Source of the DNA: Gammaproteobacteria bacterium
GTDB taxonomy: Bacteria > Pseudomonadota > Gammaproteobacteria > JAABTG01
Direction: 5' to 3'
Assembly: GCA_034522055.1 (NCBI GenBank)
Contig: JAXHLS010000001.1
Coordinates: 1-33,403 of the forward strand
DNA length: 33,403 bases
Shown: piece after piece, positions 15,486 through 24,434 of the stretch
Layout: every line of letters begins with the position of its first letter
How positions within the stretch are numbered: position 1 is the first letter of the stretch
Notes under the pieces: model-generated
The model's input: only the letters and a program-made list of their open reading frames with translations
Database searches by the model: none
Told to the model about the DNA's origin: nothing
Program-made: the position numbers and the translations under genes

Positions 15486-16980
15486 GCCTGAACAACTGGG
15501 TCCCGCTGCTGGTGGTGGCGAGTTCCCTCATCCCCGGACTCGTCATCTTCGGGCTCGGCGAACAACGAGTGCGCCTGCGCACCACCCTCAACCTGTTCGG
15601 CGCCGCCTTCAAGCTGCTGTTGGTGGGCCTGATGCTGTGGGGCGTCTCCAGGGCGCCCACTACGAATTGCGCCTGCCGTTGCTGCCGGGTCTCGACCTGG
15701 TGCTGCGGGCCGGCCCCCTGGCCCTGTTGTTCATCACCCTGTCCAGCGTGCTGTGGCTGCTCACCACCGTCTACGCCATCGGTTACCTGGAGGGGGCACC
15801 CCATCGCAGCCGTTTCTTCGGCTTCTTCAGCCTGTGCGTGACCGCCACCGTGGGCATCGCCCTGGCGGGCAACCTGCTCACCTTCCTCATCTTCTACGAG
15901 CTGCTGACCCTGTCCACCTATCCCCTGGTGGTGCACCGCGGCAGCGAGCAGGCCCGGCGCGCCGGCCAGACCTATCTCATCTATACGGTGCTGGGCGGCG
16001 CCCTGCTGCTGCTGGGTAGCGTATGGCTCTACACCCTCACCGGCAGCCTCGAGTTCACACCCCGGGGCTTCGTCAGCGAGCTGGGCGCCGAGCACCGCCC
16101 GGCACTGGCGGCCATATTCGCCCTGTTGATCGCCGGCCTGGGGGTCAAGGCGGCCCTGGTGCCGCTGCACGGCTGGCTGCCCCAGGCCATGGTGGCGCCG
16201 GCCCCGGTGAGTGCCCTGCTTCACGCCGTGGCGGTGGTGAAGGCCGGCGCCTTCGGCATCATCCGTGTGGTGTACGAGGTCTTCGGCGTGGAGTTCGCGG
16301 CCGATCTCGGCGTCCTGAAGCCGCTGCTGTGGGTGGCGGCCTTCACCATCATCTACGGCTCCCTGCGCGCCCTGTTCCAGGACGACCTCAAACGCCGGCT
16401 GGCCTTCTCCACCGTGAGCCAGGTCTCCTACATCGCCCTCGGCGTGGCCATCGCCGGGCCCGTCGCCACCATCGGCGGCGTGGTACACCTGGTGCATCAG
16501 GGGCTCATGAAGATCACCCTGTTCTTCTGTGCCGGCAACCTCGCCGAGACCCTGGGTATCCACCGCATCAGCGAGATGGACGGCGTGGGCCGGCGCATGC
16601 CCTGGACCATGACAGCCTTCACCATCGGCGCCTTCGGCATGATCGGGGCCCCGCCCATGGCCGGCTTCATCAGCAAGTGGTACCTGGGGCTGGGCGCCCT
16701 GGAGGCCGGCCAGGACTGGGTAGTCCTGGTGCTGGCCGCCAGCAGTGCCCTCAACGCCGCCTACTTCCTGCCCATACTCCACCGCGCCTGGTTCGGTACA
16801 CCACCGGCGACCTGGCACCAGGAGCGGGACTTCGGGTCCCGGGAGACCGGTCGCGCCTTGCTGGTGCCGCCCCTGATCACCGCTGCCCTGGCTTTGGGGG
16901 TCGGCCTGTTGGCATCTCTGCCCTTCAGTCCCCTGGACTGGGCGCAACTCATCACCCGGCGGGAGTTCTACCACCCATGA
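15482..16980 (+). pseudogene. Second D-type antiporter subunit (NuoM/NuoN-like), one frameshift
   Basis: The gene starts at ATG 15482 (ATGA overlap with the previous stop): MSLNNWVPLLVVASSLIPG. That frame runs to about 15645, where the reading must change by one base: the next frame continues with GAHYELRLPLLPGLDLVLRA through to 16980. Adding one base near 15645-15650 would join ...LMLWGV to ...QGAHYEL, so a single-base loss is the simplest explanation. The rest is intact, with FYELLTLSTYPLVVH, the TM7 lysine in GVKAALVPLHGWLPQAM and APVSALLHAVAVVKAGAFGI. It may be a sequencing or assembly error, or a real inactivating change; no slippery heptamer for programmed frameshifting was seen. About 499 residues if repaired. 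Confidence 0.85.
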
Positions 16981-18611
16981 TGGAAGGAAGCCCCCTGCTG
17001 CTGGCACTGGTTCCCCTGGCGCCCCTGCTGTTGGCCCTGATGACGGCCCTGGCGACCGGCAGGGGCCTTGCCCTGGCCCGCGCCCTCGTGCCCTGGGCGG
17101 CCCTGCCGGCCCTGACCGTCGGGCTGATGGGGGATACCCAGCTGAGGCTCGATACCGCCCTCATGGGAGCCATGCTGGCGCTGGATGCCACGGGCCGGGT
17201 GTTTCTGCTGCCGATGTCGGTGCTGTGGCTCACCACCGCTCTGCTGATGCGCCCGCGACTGCAGACCCGGGACGCCGGCGGCCTCGCCATCCTGATGTTG
17301 CTGGCCATGGCCGGGACCTTCGCCATGGCCGTGGCCGGCGATGGCCTGCTGTTCTACACCGCCGCCGCCATCGCCGGCTACGCCCTCTACGGGGTGCTGG
17401 CCATCACCGCAGACACCGGCGGCTGCCGGGCCGCCCGGGTGCTGGTGATATTCCTCATCGCCGGCGACCTGATGGTGTTCGAGGTGCTGATGACCCTCGC
17501 CCTAGACGCCACGGCGGCGAACTTCGGGACCCTGCGCCAGGCCCTGTTGCACACCGCTCACCCCGGCCTCATCCTGACCCTGCTGGTGGCCGGTTTCGGC
17601 ACCAAGCTCGGGCTCCTGGGGCTGCACTTCTGGCTCCCTCCGGTCATGGTGAGCGGCGGGCGCGCCCTCGCCCCCGCCGTGCTGGCCTTCACCCTCGGCG
17701 CCGGCCTGCTGGGCGGCCTGCGGCTGCTGCCGCTGGGGGATCTGACGGCCCCGGTGGCCGCCGAGGTGCTGCGATGGATGGCCTGGGTCACTCTGGCCTA
17801 TGCCCTGGCGACGGGTTTGCTGCAGACCCACCGCCGTGGGGTACTGGCCTACGCGGCCATCGCCCTCGGCGGCCTGTGGCTCGCGGTGCTGAGCCAACAG
17901 TTGCAGAGCCCCGGCGTGTGGCAGGGGGTGGTCGGCCCCCTGGCCACGGTACTCATCCAGGCCACCTTCGCGCTGACGGCGTTGCTGCTCATGCCGGGCA
18001 CCGCCGTGAAGGGCATAGTGGGCTGGTCGGCCGTGGTGCTGCTGGCCGCGGCGCCCGGCGCGTTGGCGGCCATGGCCCCCGGCCCATGGTTGCCGGTGGT
18101 CTCGGCCATGGGTGTCCTCGGCTTCCTCGCCGCCTCCGCCTTGTTGCGGCATTCCCCCACCGGTGCGGGGCCACCGGCCCATGCCGGCAACGGAGGCTCC
18201 ACAGTACCCGCCGCCCTCATGGCCCTGCTGGCCCTGGCGGCCGCAGCCTACCGGCCGGTGGCGGGGTGGCCGGTGCTGGCTCCGGCGGCCCTCGTGGTGG
18301 TACCGGCCGCCCTGGCGGCGGCCTTGCTGGCCCGGCGTTTTCTCACACCCCGCCTGCCTGCCCTGCCACCCGGCGACCTCGTGGTGCCGCTACGCCATCT
18401 CCTGCTGGCACTCCGGCGCCATGGGCTGCGGGCCACCAGCCACGGCCGGCCGCGGCCAGGCGATGGCGGCCCGACCCTGGCCGGGCGCCTGGGATCCGGC
18501 TCCGCCCCGCAAAGACTGGCTGCACGGATCGAGGCGTTCCTCGGGCGCTGGCCCGTGGCGGTCATGGCCGGCCTGCTGTTGGGGCTGTTGCTGGCAGGGC
18601 TGGGGGCATGA
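16977..18611 (+). CDS. Third, divergent NuoN/MnhD-like membrane subunit
   Basis: A 544-residue, very hydrophobic protein with about 14 membrane segments, starting at ATG 16977 in an ATGA overlap with the previous gene. It keeps the family's TM7 region as GFGTKLGLLGLHFWLPPVM, with the lysine, but the following discontinuous helix has lost the usual APxxVSA pattern (SGGRALAPAVLAF instead), and the TM5 glutamate region is weak. The C-terminal part (about 400-520) is low-complexity Ala/Leu/Pro with a basic cytoplasmic loop, ending in a final helix. It is probably a structural or modified channel subunit of the same complex. Its stop overlaps an ATG of the P-type ATPase frame. Confidence 0.8.
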   Translation: MMEGSPLLLALVPLAPLLLALMTALATGRGLALARALVPWAALPALTVGLMGDTQLRLDTALMGAMLALDATGRVFLLPMSVLWLTTALLMRPRLQTRDAGGLAILMLLAMAGTFAMAVAGDGLLFYTAAAIAGYALYGVLAITADTGGCRAARVLVIFLIAGDLMVFEVLMTLALDATAANFGTLRQALLHTAHPGLILTLLVAGFGTKLGLLGLHFWLPPVMVSGGRALAPAVLAFTLGAGLLGGLRLLPLGDLTAPVAAEVLRWMAWVTLAYALATGLLQTHRRGVLAYAAIALGGLWLAVLSQQLQSPGVWQGVVGPLATVLIQATFALTALLLMPGTAVKGIVGWSAVVLLAAAPGALAAMAPGPWLPVVSAMGVLGFLAASALLRHSPTGAGPPAHAGNGGSTVPAALMALLALAAAAYRPVAGWPVLAPAALVVVPAALAAALLARRFLTPRLPALPPGDLVVPLRHLLLALRRHGLRATSHGRPRPGDGGPTLAGRLGSGSAPQRLAARIEAFLGRWPVAVMAGLLLGLLLAGLGA

Positions 18612-21362
18612 CCGGCAGCGCACTGAAATCAACATGGAAAACGGGGACAATGGCGAGCATGAATGACTCACGCGGCTGGCACCATCTGCCCGGGGACGAC
18701 GTCCTCTCCGAGGTCGACTCCACTCCCTCCGGCCTCTCCGACGAAGCGGCCCGGGAGCGCCTGGCCAGCCACGGACCCAATAAGCTGCCGGAGCCGCCGC
18801 GGCGCAGTGCCCTGACGCGCTTCATGCTGCAGTTCCACAACATTCTGATCTACGTCCTGCTGGGGGCCGCCGCCATCACCGCCCTGCTGGACCACTTGGT
18901 GGACACGGCGGTCATCATCGCCGTGGTGCTGATCAACGCCCTCATCGGCTTCCTCCAGGAGGGCAAGGCCGAGAAGGCCATGGACGCCATACGGCAGATG
19001 CTGGCGCCGCGGGCCTCGGTGCTGCGGGGCGGTGCCCGCCACACGGTGGACGGAGAACGGCTCGTGCCCGGCGATATCGTGCTGATGGAGGCGGGGGACA
19101 AAGTCCCCGCCGACCTGCGCCTGCTCAAGGCCCATGGCCTGCAGATCCAGGAGGCCATCCTCACCGGCGAGTCCGTGGCCGTGGAGAAGGATATCGCCCC
19201 GGTGGCCGCGGAGGCTCCCCTGGGGGATCGCTTCTGCATGGCCTTCAGCGGTACCACCGTCACCAGCGGCCAGGGCATGGGGGTGGTGGTGGCCACCGGC
19301 GGTGATACCGAGATCGGGCGCATCAGCGGCCTGCTGTCCACCGTGGAGACCCTCACCACCCCCCTGGTGGAGCAGATGGCGATATTCGCCAAGTGGCTCA
19401 CCCTGTTCATCCTCGCCATCGCCGGGCTCATCCTGGCCTTCGGCTACTTCGTGCTGCACCGCGAGTTCGACGAACTGTTCATGGCGGTGGTGGGCCTGTC
19501 CGTGGCCGCCATCCCCGAGGGCCTGCCGGCGGTGCTCACCATCACCCTGGCGGTAGGGGTCCAGGCCATGGCCAGGCGCAACGCCATCGTGCGTCGGCTG
19601 CCCGCCATCGAGACTCTGGGCTCGGTATCCGTCATCGGCTCCGACAAGACGGGCACCCTAACCCGCAACGAGATGAGCGTCGCCACCCTGGCCACGGCGG
19701 CGCACACCTTTCAAGTGGACGCCGGCAGCTACAAGCCGGCCGGCACCATTTGCCTCGACGACCGGACGGTCGCGCCGGAGGACCATCCGGCCCTGGATGC
19801 GGCGGGCCTCGCCGGCGGTGCTCTGCAACGACGCCGAGCTGAAGAACCAGGAAGGCTCATGGCTGGTGGAAGGCGACCCCATGGAAGGCGCCCTGCTCGC
19901 CTTCGCCGGGAAGACCGGGCGGTTGGTGGCCGAGACCCGGCAGCAGTGGCAACGCACCGATGTCATCCCCTTCGATTCCAAGTACCAGTTCATGGCCACC
20001 CTCAACCATGACCACGAAGGCCATGCCGCCATCTTCGTCAAGGGTGCCCCGGAGCGCATCCTCGCCATGTGCCGCGACCAGCGCAGCGACCCGGGCGCCA
20101 CGGCGCCCCTGGATGTGGGCTTGTGGCGACAGCGGGCGGAGGAGATCGCACAGCAGGGCCAGCGGGTGCTGGCCCTGGCCATCCGGGAGGTACCGCCGGA
20201 GCATACCGTGGTAGAGAACGCGGACGTGGAAGGGACCCTCACCCTCCTCGGCCTGGTGGGCCTCATCGATCCGCCGCGGGAGGACGCCATCGCGGCGGTG
20301 CGGGAATGCCATGCCGCCGGCATCGGAGTGAAGATGATCACCGGGGACCACGCCATCACCGCGGCCGCCATTGGGCGCCAGGTGGGGCTGCGCCATCCCG
20401 ACACCGTCCTCACGGGCGCGGACATCGACCGACTCGATGACGCCGCCCTCGCCACGGCGGTGTTGGAAACCGACGTGTTCGCCCGCACCAGCCCCGAGCA
20501 CAAGCTGCGGCTGGTGATGGCCCTGCAGGCCCATGGTATTTCCGTGGCCATGACGGGGGACGGCGTCAACGACGCCCCCGCCCTCAAGCGGGCCGATGCC
20601 GGCATCGCCATGGGCCAGCGGGGCAGCGAGGCGGCCAAGGAGGCCTCGGAGCTGGTGCTGGCGGACGACAACTTCGCCTCCATCGCCGCCGCCGTGCGGG
20701 AGGGACGCACCGTCTACGACAACATCAAGAAGGTCATCAGCTGGACCCTGCCCACCAACGCCGGCGAGGCCTCCACCATCATCCTCGCCCTGCTCCTCGG
20801 CATGACCCTGCCCATCACCCCCATCCAGATCCTGTGGGTGAACATGATCACCGCCGTGAGCCTCGGCATCGCCCTGGCCTTCGAGCCCACCGAGGAGAAC
20901 ACCATGCGGCGCCCACCGCGACCCCGCAACGAGCCCCTGCTCTCAGGCAGCCTGGTGTGGCATATCGTGCTGGTGGCCTCCCTGTTCCTGGCCGGCGTGT
21001 TCGGCATCTACGCCTATGCCATCGACAAAGGCTACAGCCTGGATCTGGCACGCAGCCTGGCCATGAACACCCTGGTGGTGATGGAGATGTTCCACCTGTT
21101 CTTTATCCGCAACATGTATGGCACCTCCCTCACCTGGAAGGCGGTACGCGGCACCCGCGTCGTCTGGCTGGCGGTCATCGTCGTCACTGTCGGCCAGTTC
21201 AGCATCACCTACCTGCCCCCCCTGCAGGCGATCTTCGCCACCGCGGCCATCCCCTTTCTCGACGGGGTGCTCATCATCCTCATCGGCATGGCCCTGTTCA
21301 CCATCATCGAGATCGAGAAACAGATGCGCCTGCGGCTGACCACGCCGCCGACGGAGAGATGA
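18608..21362 (+). pseudogene. P-type cation-transporting ATPase (type II-like), one frameshift
   Basis: A gene of about 900 codons for a cation pump. Order of motifs: N-terminal cation-ATPase domain (WHHLPGDDVL ... GPNKLPEPPR), TGES, PEGLP in TM4, the phosphorylation site DKTGTLT, nucleotide-binding KGAPER, TGD, and GDGVNDAP, then C-terminal helices. The frame breaks near 19815: upstream reads ...AAGLAGG, while VLCNDAELKNQEG continues in another frame to 21362. Removing one G restores AGVLCNDAEL, so one extra base is the likely cause. Starts at 18608 (overlapping the previous stop), 18650 and 18659 are possible; the family N terminus fits 18659 best. TM6 has WVNMITAVSLGIALAFEP, lacking the aspartate of calcium pumps, so the ion is uncertain. 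It is coupled to the antiporter operon. Confidence 0.87.
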
Positions 21363-21368
21363 GGAGGA

Positions 21369-21983
21369 CTAGTCCTCCACCGCATGACCGCCACGGCTGC
21401 CACCGTGGAACATGACCACGGGCGGCCGATCGTCGCAGAACTGGATGCGAGTGAGCCCCGCGTTATCCACGTTCAGCCGGTAAAAGTTCTCGTGAGGGAT
21501 ATCGAGGACCCCGCCGAGGATGGCGCGGATGACCCCGGCATGGGCCACCAGCAGCAACCGTTCGCTGGTGTGGCCCGCGGTCCACTCATGCCAACCGGCC
21601 ATCACGCGGCCGGCGAACTCGGCCAGCGGCTCGGCGCCTTCCGGACGGTTGGCTATGGGCGCGGCATAGAAGCGCCCGAGGTCCGCCCCCAGTTCGGCCT
21701 GGAGCTCATCGCGGCTGCGGCCCTCCCAGATCCCGAAGCCGATCTCCATGAAGCGGGGCTCCACGTGCAGCGGGATGCCATCGGCCGCCGCCAGGGCCTC
21801 GGCGAAGGCCCGGCAGCGGACCAGGGGCGAGGTGATGACCCGCTGCCAGGGTCGGTTCTCCCCCACGGCGTGCCACATCTGGGTCCAGCCGAGATCGCTC
21901 AAGGGGTCGTCCAGCTGCCCGCGGTAGCGCCGCCCCCCCACCGGCTCGCCGTGGCGGATGAGGTCCACGAAACCCCGGGTCAT
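21369..21983 (-). CDS. Histidine phosphatase family protein (phosphoglycerate mutase-like)
   Basis: A 204-residue enzyme of the histidine phosphatase superfamily. The phosphate-accepting motif is LIRHGEP near residues 8-14; a later VAHAG holds the second catalytic histidine, and FGIWEGRSRDEL is the usual acidic/Glu loop. These proteins dephosphorylate small molecules; alpha-ribazole phosphatase (CobC) is a common annotation, but no cobalamin gene is nearby, so no specific role is given. ATG 21983 overlaps the ampD stop (ATGA), which decides the start. It converges on the P-type ATPase gene, with only 6 bp between the stops. Confidence 0.9.
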   Translation of the reverse strand: MTRGFVDLIRHGEPVGGRRYRGQLDDPLSDLGWTQMWHAVGENRPWQRVITSPLVRCRAFAEALAAADGIPLHVEPRFMEIGFGIWEGRSRDELQAELGADLGRFYAAPIANRPEGAEPLAEFAGRVMAGWHEWTAGHTSERLLLVAHAGVIRAILGGVLDIPHENFYRLNVDNAGLTRIQFCDDRPPVVMFHGGSRGGHAVED

Positions 21984-22570
21984 GGGCCCTCCCCTGCGAG
22001 CAGCCGGTGCAGCCGCGGCCAGGCGAAGGCGGGCCCGGGATCGGTCTTGCGTCCCGGGGCGATGTCGCAATGGCCCACCACCTCGTCGCGACCGATGGCG
22101 GGCCAGTGGCGCCGGATCTCCCGGATCACCGCTGCCAGGCGGGTGTATTGGATGTCCTCATAGGGGTCGTCATCGGTGCCTTCCAGCTCGATGCCGATGG
22201 AGAAATCGTTGCAGGCGCCGCGGCCGCGGAAGCAGGAGGGCCCGGCATGCCACGCCCGGCCGTGCAGGGGCACGTACTGGGTGAGGCCGCCGCGGCGGTC
22301 GATGAGCAAATGGGCGGACACTCTGAGGCCCTCTATCTCCTGAAAAAAACGGTCTTGCCGCGGGTCCAGGGTGTTGGTGAACAGGGCATCCACGTGGCCG
22401 CCGCCATATTGGCCGTGCGGCAGGGAGATGCCATGCACCACCACCAGTTCCACATCGCAGCCAGCGGGTCGTTGGTCGCAGTTGGGGGACACCACCCGGG
22501 CGGCGCCCTCCAGCCAGCCCGTGGTGCCGTCGAGGGCGATGGCGCTGCCCTCCTCGGGGCTTTTTACCAT
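21980..22570 (-). CDS. ampD: 1,6-anhydro-N-acetylmuramyl-L-alanine amidase AmpD
   Basis: A 196-residue cytoplasmic zinc amidase of peptidoglycan recycling, releasing the stem peptide from anhydromuropeptides. Zinc ligands and catalytic residues are seen in VVVHGISLP (His46), GRAWHAGPS and GHCDIAPGRKTDPGPAF. Length is close to the usual 185-190. By removing muropeptide inducers, AmpD homologues keep AmpC-type beta-lactamase off where AmpR is present; no such genes are here. It ends in an overlap with the histidine phosphatase gene and starts about 70 bp after the EgtD-like gene, so the three may be one transcript. Confidence 0.95.
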   Translation of the reverse strand: MVKSPEEGSAIALDGTTGWLEGAARVVSPNCDQRPAGCDVELVVVHGISLPHGQYGGGHVDALFTNTLDPRQDRFFQEIEGLRVSAHLLIDRRGGLTQYVPLHGRAWHAGPSCFRGRGACNDFSIGIELEGTDDDPYEDIQYTRLAAVIREIRRHWPAIGRDEVVGHCDIAPGRKTDPGPAFAWPRLHRLLAGEGP

Positions 22571-22639
22571 GTTTCCGCGGGCCTTTGGTTACAGGGTGTC
22601 GCGCACCCTCGCCGGCGCCGCGCGGCTGCCGGCCTGGGA

Positions 22640-23644
22640 TCAGCCACGCCCGGCGAGGATGAGGGAATAGTCACCGCCGTCGGCTTCGTAGGGGGCGAGC
22701 ACCTCGAGGCCCGATTCTTCCAGCAGGGCCACCAGGGCCGGATAGGTAAACTTGCGGCTGATCTCCGTGAGGATAGCCTCGCCCTCGTCCAAATCCATGA
22801 CATGGTTCAGGCATCCCAGCCGCACCCGCTGGCGGCGCAGGGAGGCCAGGTACATCTCGATGCGGCGCTTGAAGGGGTTGAAGCAGGCGTGATGGGCGAA
22901 GGCCGTGGGGTCGAAATCGGCCTCCAGCTCGCGGTTGAGAACCTCGAGCAGGTTGAGGTTGAAGGCGGCGGTGACGCCGGCGGCGTCGTTGTAGGCGGCA
23001 TGGAGCCGGGCCGGATCCTTGAAGCGGTCGGCCCCCAGCAGCAGCCGGTCGGCCGGCTTCATGCGGGCCGCCAGCTCCGTGAGGAAGGCCACCGCCTCGT
23101 CGTGGCTGAAGTTGCCGATGGTCCCCCCCAGAAAGACGTAGAGGGTGGTCTCGGCGAAGGCCGGCAGGTGGTCGAGGCCGGCATGGTAATCCCCCACCAG
23201 GGCATTCACCGTCAGCCAGTCATAGTCCGCCACCAGGCCCTGGCCGTGCTCCAGCATCACCTCCCGGCACACGTCGAAGGGCGCGTAGACGCTGCGGCAG
23301 CCTGCGGCCGCGCAGGCATCGAACAGCCGGCGGGTCTTGCGCGAGGTGCCGGCACCCAACTCCACGATATGGAAAGGATGGACCTTATCCACGATGTGCG
23401 CCGCATGGCGCCGGAGCAGGGCATCCTCCACCCGGGTGGGGTAGTACTCGGGGGTGTCGCAGATGCGATCGAAGAGGTCGGAACCCCGGGCGTCGTAGAA
23501 ATACTTGGGCGGCAGGGAGCGGGGCCGGCTGTGCACCAGCCCCTCGAGGGCGTCCTCCTCCAGGCTGGACACCGGACGGGCCGGGGGAATGGTGCGGCAC
23601 TCGAGCCGGTCGACCGCCTGCGGGCCGTCCGTCAATGTAGTCAT
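22640..23644 (-). CDS. egtD: EgtD-like L-histidine N-alpha-methyltransferase
   Basis: A 334-residue SAM-dependent methyltransferase. Family features in order: KYFYDARGSDLFDRIC near 47-62, the SAM-binding VELGAGTSRKTR, FLGGTIGNFSHDEA, AYNDAAGVTAAFN and the histidine-binding TEISRKF near the C terminus, where the Glu and Ser match those that hold histidine in mycobacterial EgtD. It should convert histidine to hercynine, the first step of ergothioneine synthesis, in the cytoplasm. The usual partner egtB is not next to it or elsewhere in the window, so ergothioneine itself is not demonstrated. Start ATG 23644. Next on the strand is ampD. Confidence 0.88.
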   Translation of the reverse strand: MTTLTDGPQAVDRLECRTIPPARPVSSLEEDALEGLVHSRPRSLPPKYFYDARGSDLFDRICDTPEYYPTRVEDALLRRHAAHIVDKVHPFHIVELGAGTSRKTRRLFDACAAAGCRSVYAPFDVCREVMLEHGQGLVADYDWLTVNALVGDYHAGLDHLPAFAETTLYVFLGGTIGNFSHDEAVAFLTELAARMKPADRLLLGADRFKDPARLHAAYNDAAGVTAAFNLNLLEVLNRELEADFDPTAFAHHACFNPFKRRIEMYLASLRRQRVRLGCLNHVMDLDEGEAILTEISRKFTYPALVALLEESGLEVLAPYEADGGDYSLILAGRG

Positions 23645-23750
23645 GGAATGGGTCCTCGAACGGCTATCCGCCGCAGATTAGCATGGGACCGGTGAACGAA
23701 AAACCGCCCGGCGGCGGGTATTCCACCGTACCGCGGCCGCAAGGCGGTTA

Positions 23751-23810
23751 CTCCCGGCAACCGGCATCCCCGCCCCGGCCCGTCGGCTGCCAGGAGCAGC
23801 CGACCCGCCT
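23751..23810. repeat. REP-like repeat, copy 1 (flanks brnTA)
   Basis: A roughly 56-60-bp unit with the motif CAACCGGCATCCCCG followed by a hairpin GTCGGCTGC (23782-23790) / GCAGCCGAC (23796-23804). A near copy in the same orientation lies at 24435-24490 beyond the toxin-antitoxin genes. A short third copy of its head (GGCAACCGGCATCCCC) is at 23840-23855. Confidence 0.8.
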
Positions 23811-23855
23811 TTCGACTCGAGGCCCGCGTTCCACGATACGGCAACCGGCATCCCC

Positions 23856-24125
23856 CTAATGGGCGCCGCTCGCGGTGTCACCATCGCGCGGTTTGTCGGC
23901 GGCTTCCGCCTTGAGACGCTCCACCAACCAGACTTTGATGATTGACTGCCGCGTAACCCCTATTCGCGCCGCTTCACGATCCAGGGACTCGACTACCCAG
24001 GATGGAAAGTCGACATTTATACGCTTTTGCTCCTGGTTGACGCGCCGCGCCGTGGAAAGATCGAGATCATCGATGATGTCTTCTTTACCCTCGTCAACTT
24101 TTTTATCAAAGTCCCCAGCTTTCAT
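23856..24125 (-). CDS. brnA: BrnA-type antitoxin (ribbon-helix-helix)
   Basis: An 89-residue protein whose C-terminal half, KRINVDFPSWVVESLDREAARIGVTRQSIIKVWL, is a ribbon-helix-helix DNA-binding domain of CopG/BrnA type. The acidic N terminus (EGKEDIIDDLDLS) is the likely toxin-binding part. It is preceded by the BrnT toxin gene, with the two reading frames overlapping by 20 bp, the usual toxin-first order of this system. It should neutralise BrnT and repress the operon; an inverted repeat at the toxin start is a candidate operator. Confidence 0.87.
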   Translation of the reverse strand: MKAGDFDKKVDEGKEDIIDDLDLSTARRVNQEQKRINVDFPSWVVESLDREAARIGVTRQSIIKVWLVERLKAEAADKPRDGDTASGAH

Positions 24126-24378
24126 ATAGCTCTACCTCCTTCTTGCGGGAGCGCCTGACAGAAATCAGGCGAATTCTCTCGTCCCTGTACGTGACGACCG
24201 CAGACCAGTGCTTCGCACCGATAAGCCCTACGACGAGGAACCGATGCTCTTCATCGGACTTCGCCCGGATCTCCAGAAGATCAGGGTCTTTCCAGAGTTC
24301 CTGGGCAGCCTGGAAGTCGATCCCATGCTTTTCCAGGTTGGCTTTGCTCTTGTCGTCGTCGAACTCGAAAGTCCTCAT
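24106..24378 (-). CDS. brnT: BrnT-type toxin
   Basis: A 90-residue protein of the BrnT ribonuclease-toxin family: FEFDDDKSKANLEKHGIDF at the N terminus is the family hallmark, followed by FLVVGLIGAKHWSAVVTYRDERIRLISVRRSRKKE, including the conserved strands and the IRLISVRR(A/S) segment. BrnT blocks translation by RNA cleavage under stress. The start ATG 24378 lies within an AT-rich stretch unlike the GC-rich surroundings, a sign of acquired DNA. It overlaps brnA. Confidence 0.92.
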   Translation of the reverse strand: MRTFEFDDDKSKANLEKHGIDFQAAQELWKDPDLLEIRAKSDEEHRFLVVGLIGAKHWSAVVTYRDERIRLISVRRSRKKEVELYESWGL

Positions 24379-24406
24379 GAGTAAAAAATATTCCTTTATT
24401 ACTCAT
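24377..24406. promoter_or_regulatory. Inverted repeat at brnT start, candidate operator
   Basis: ATGAGTAA (24377-24384) and TTACTCAT (24399-24406) form an 8-bp perfect inverted repeat with a 14-nt AT-rich spacer, centred about 13 bp upstream of the brnT start codon. Its place and symmetry fit autorepression by the ribbon-helix-helix antitoxin. Confidence 0.5.
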
Positions 24407-24434
24407 CTCGCAAGTCAGGCAACCCCGCGGCCGT

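Noticed and set aside
15640-15662. Programmed -1 ribosomal frameshift in the second D-type subunit gene
   Set aside because: No slippery heptamer or downstream pseudoknot is evident, and a simple one-base loss explains the change.
22007-23695. 562-codon + frame opposite ampD and egtD
   Set aside because: Antisense of two clear genes; no domain or start signal.
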